Below are positions 37,614 through 37,709 of a stretch of DNA of 37,709 bases, piece after piece. Each line of letters begins with the position of its first letter. The first letter of the stretch is position 1. The stretch is from Pseudomonas amygdali. Its GTDB lineage: Bacteria; Pseudomonadota; Gammaproteobacteria; Pseudomonadales; Pseudomonadaceae. Where the stretch lies: assembly GCF_002699855.1 (NCBI RefSeq), contig NZ_LKBW01000246.1, positions 8,512 through 46,220 of the forward strand. The letters run 5' to 3'. The notes below the pieces were generated by a model that was not told where the DNA came from, did no database searches, and saw only the letters and a list, made by a program, of their open reading frames with translations. The position numbers and the translations under genes are program-made.

Positions 37614-37709
37614 GGGTTTGTCTGAAAAGTCGCCTTGGTTAAAATGATGTCCTCTGGTTGCCAAGAGGGCCATCATGACTGACCGTTATGAAATTTCATC
37701 TGATCGTTG
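37614..37709 (+). mobile_element. Left end of an insertion sequence, probably IS5 family (cut by window edge)
   Basis: From about 37614 the sequence GGGTTTGTCTGAAAAGTCG resembles the terminal inverted repeat of IS5-family (IS427-like) elements, and a transposase-like start follows 60 bases later. The right end lies outside the window, so target duplication and exact boundary cannot be checked. Confidence 0.5.
37675..37709 (+). CDS. Transposase N-terminus, IS5-like (partial, 3' end outside window)
   Basis: ATG at 37675, preceded by GAGGG at 37665-37669, opens MTDRYEISSDR followed by TG, probably Trp. This agrees with the N-terminal pattern M-x-x-R-Y-E-[IL]-x-x-x-x-W common in IS5-family transposases. 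Only eleven complete codons are visible, so the call rests mainly on the IS-like end upstream. Confidence 0.5.
   Translation, partial: MTDRYEISSDR

Overview
The window is a piece of a Pseudomonas chromosome, most likely from the P. syringae group. The gene order rplQ - katA - bacterial ferritin - uvrA - MFS transporter - ssb after the ribosomal cluster is the Pseudomonas arrangement, and protein lengths (RpoC 1399 aa, RpoA 333 aa, SSB 182 aa with a Gln/Pro-rich linker) fit the genus. The species-group guess rests only on the XopD/PsvA-like effector at the right end and is inference.

Positions 1-24770 are a nearly continuous plus-strand transcription and translation superoperon: the 3' half of rpoB, rpoC, then rpsL-rpsG-fusA-tuf (str), rpsJ to rpsN (S10 and the first part of spc), rpsH to rpmJ (rest of spc) and rpsM-rpsK-rpsD-rpoA-rplQ (alpha). 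All genes look intact. A hairpin followed closely by a good sigma70-type promoter (17 bp spacer) occurs at four boundaries: rpoC|rpsL, tuf|rpsJ, rpsN|rpsH and rpmJ|rpsM. The cluster therefore seems to be divided into separately restarted blocks. Two small genes, rpmD and rpmJ, are added here.

Positions 24770-32035 hold a core stress and DNA-maintenance block: a clade 3 type catalase, a ferritin of the bacterioferritin family that lacks the heme-ligand methionine, uvrA on the minus strand (convergent with the ferritin gene through a bidirectional terminator, divergent from an MFS gene of the YajR type), and ssb.

Positions 32036-37709 are accessory DNA. They begin directly after the ssb terminator with two overlapping tyrosine recombinase genes; the second appears to have lost its C-terminal Cys-rich tail. 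Next come the 5' remnant of an IS30-family transposase (minus strand), a two-piece gene for a XopD/PsvA-like Ulp1 (C48) SUMO-protease effector, and the left end of what looks like an IS5-family element cut by the window edge. The effector has N-terminal repeats and a C-terminal protease domain with an intact His-Asp-Gln-Cys set, but the two halves are in different frames. The break lies at a run of seven G; one G fewer would restore a 751 aa protein. This broken or phase-variable effector beside a recombinase pair is the most interesting part of the window.
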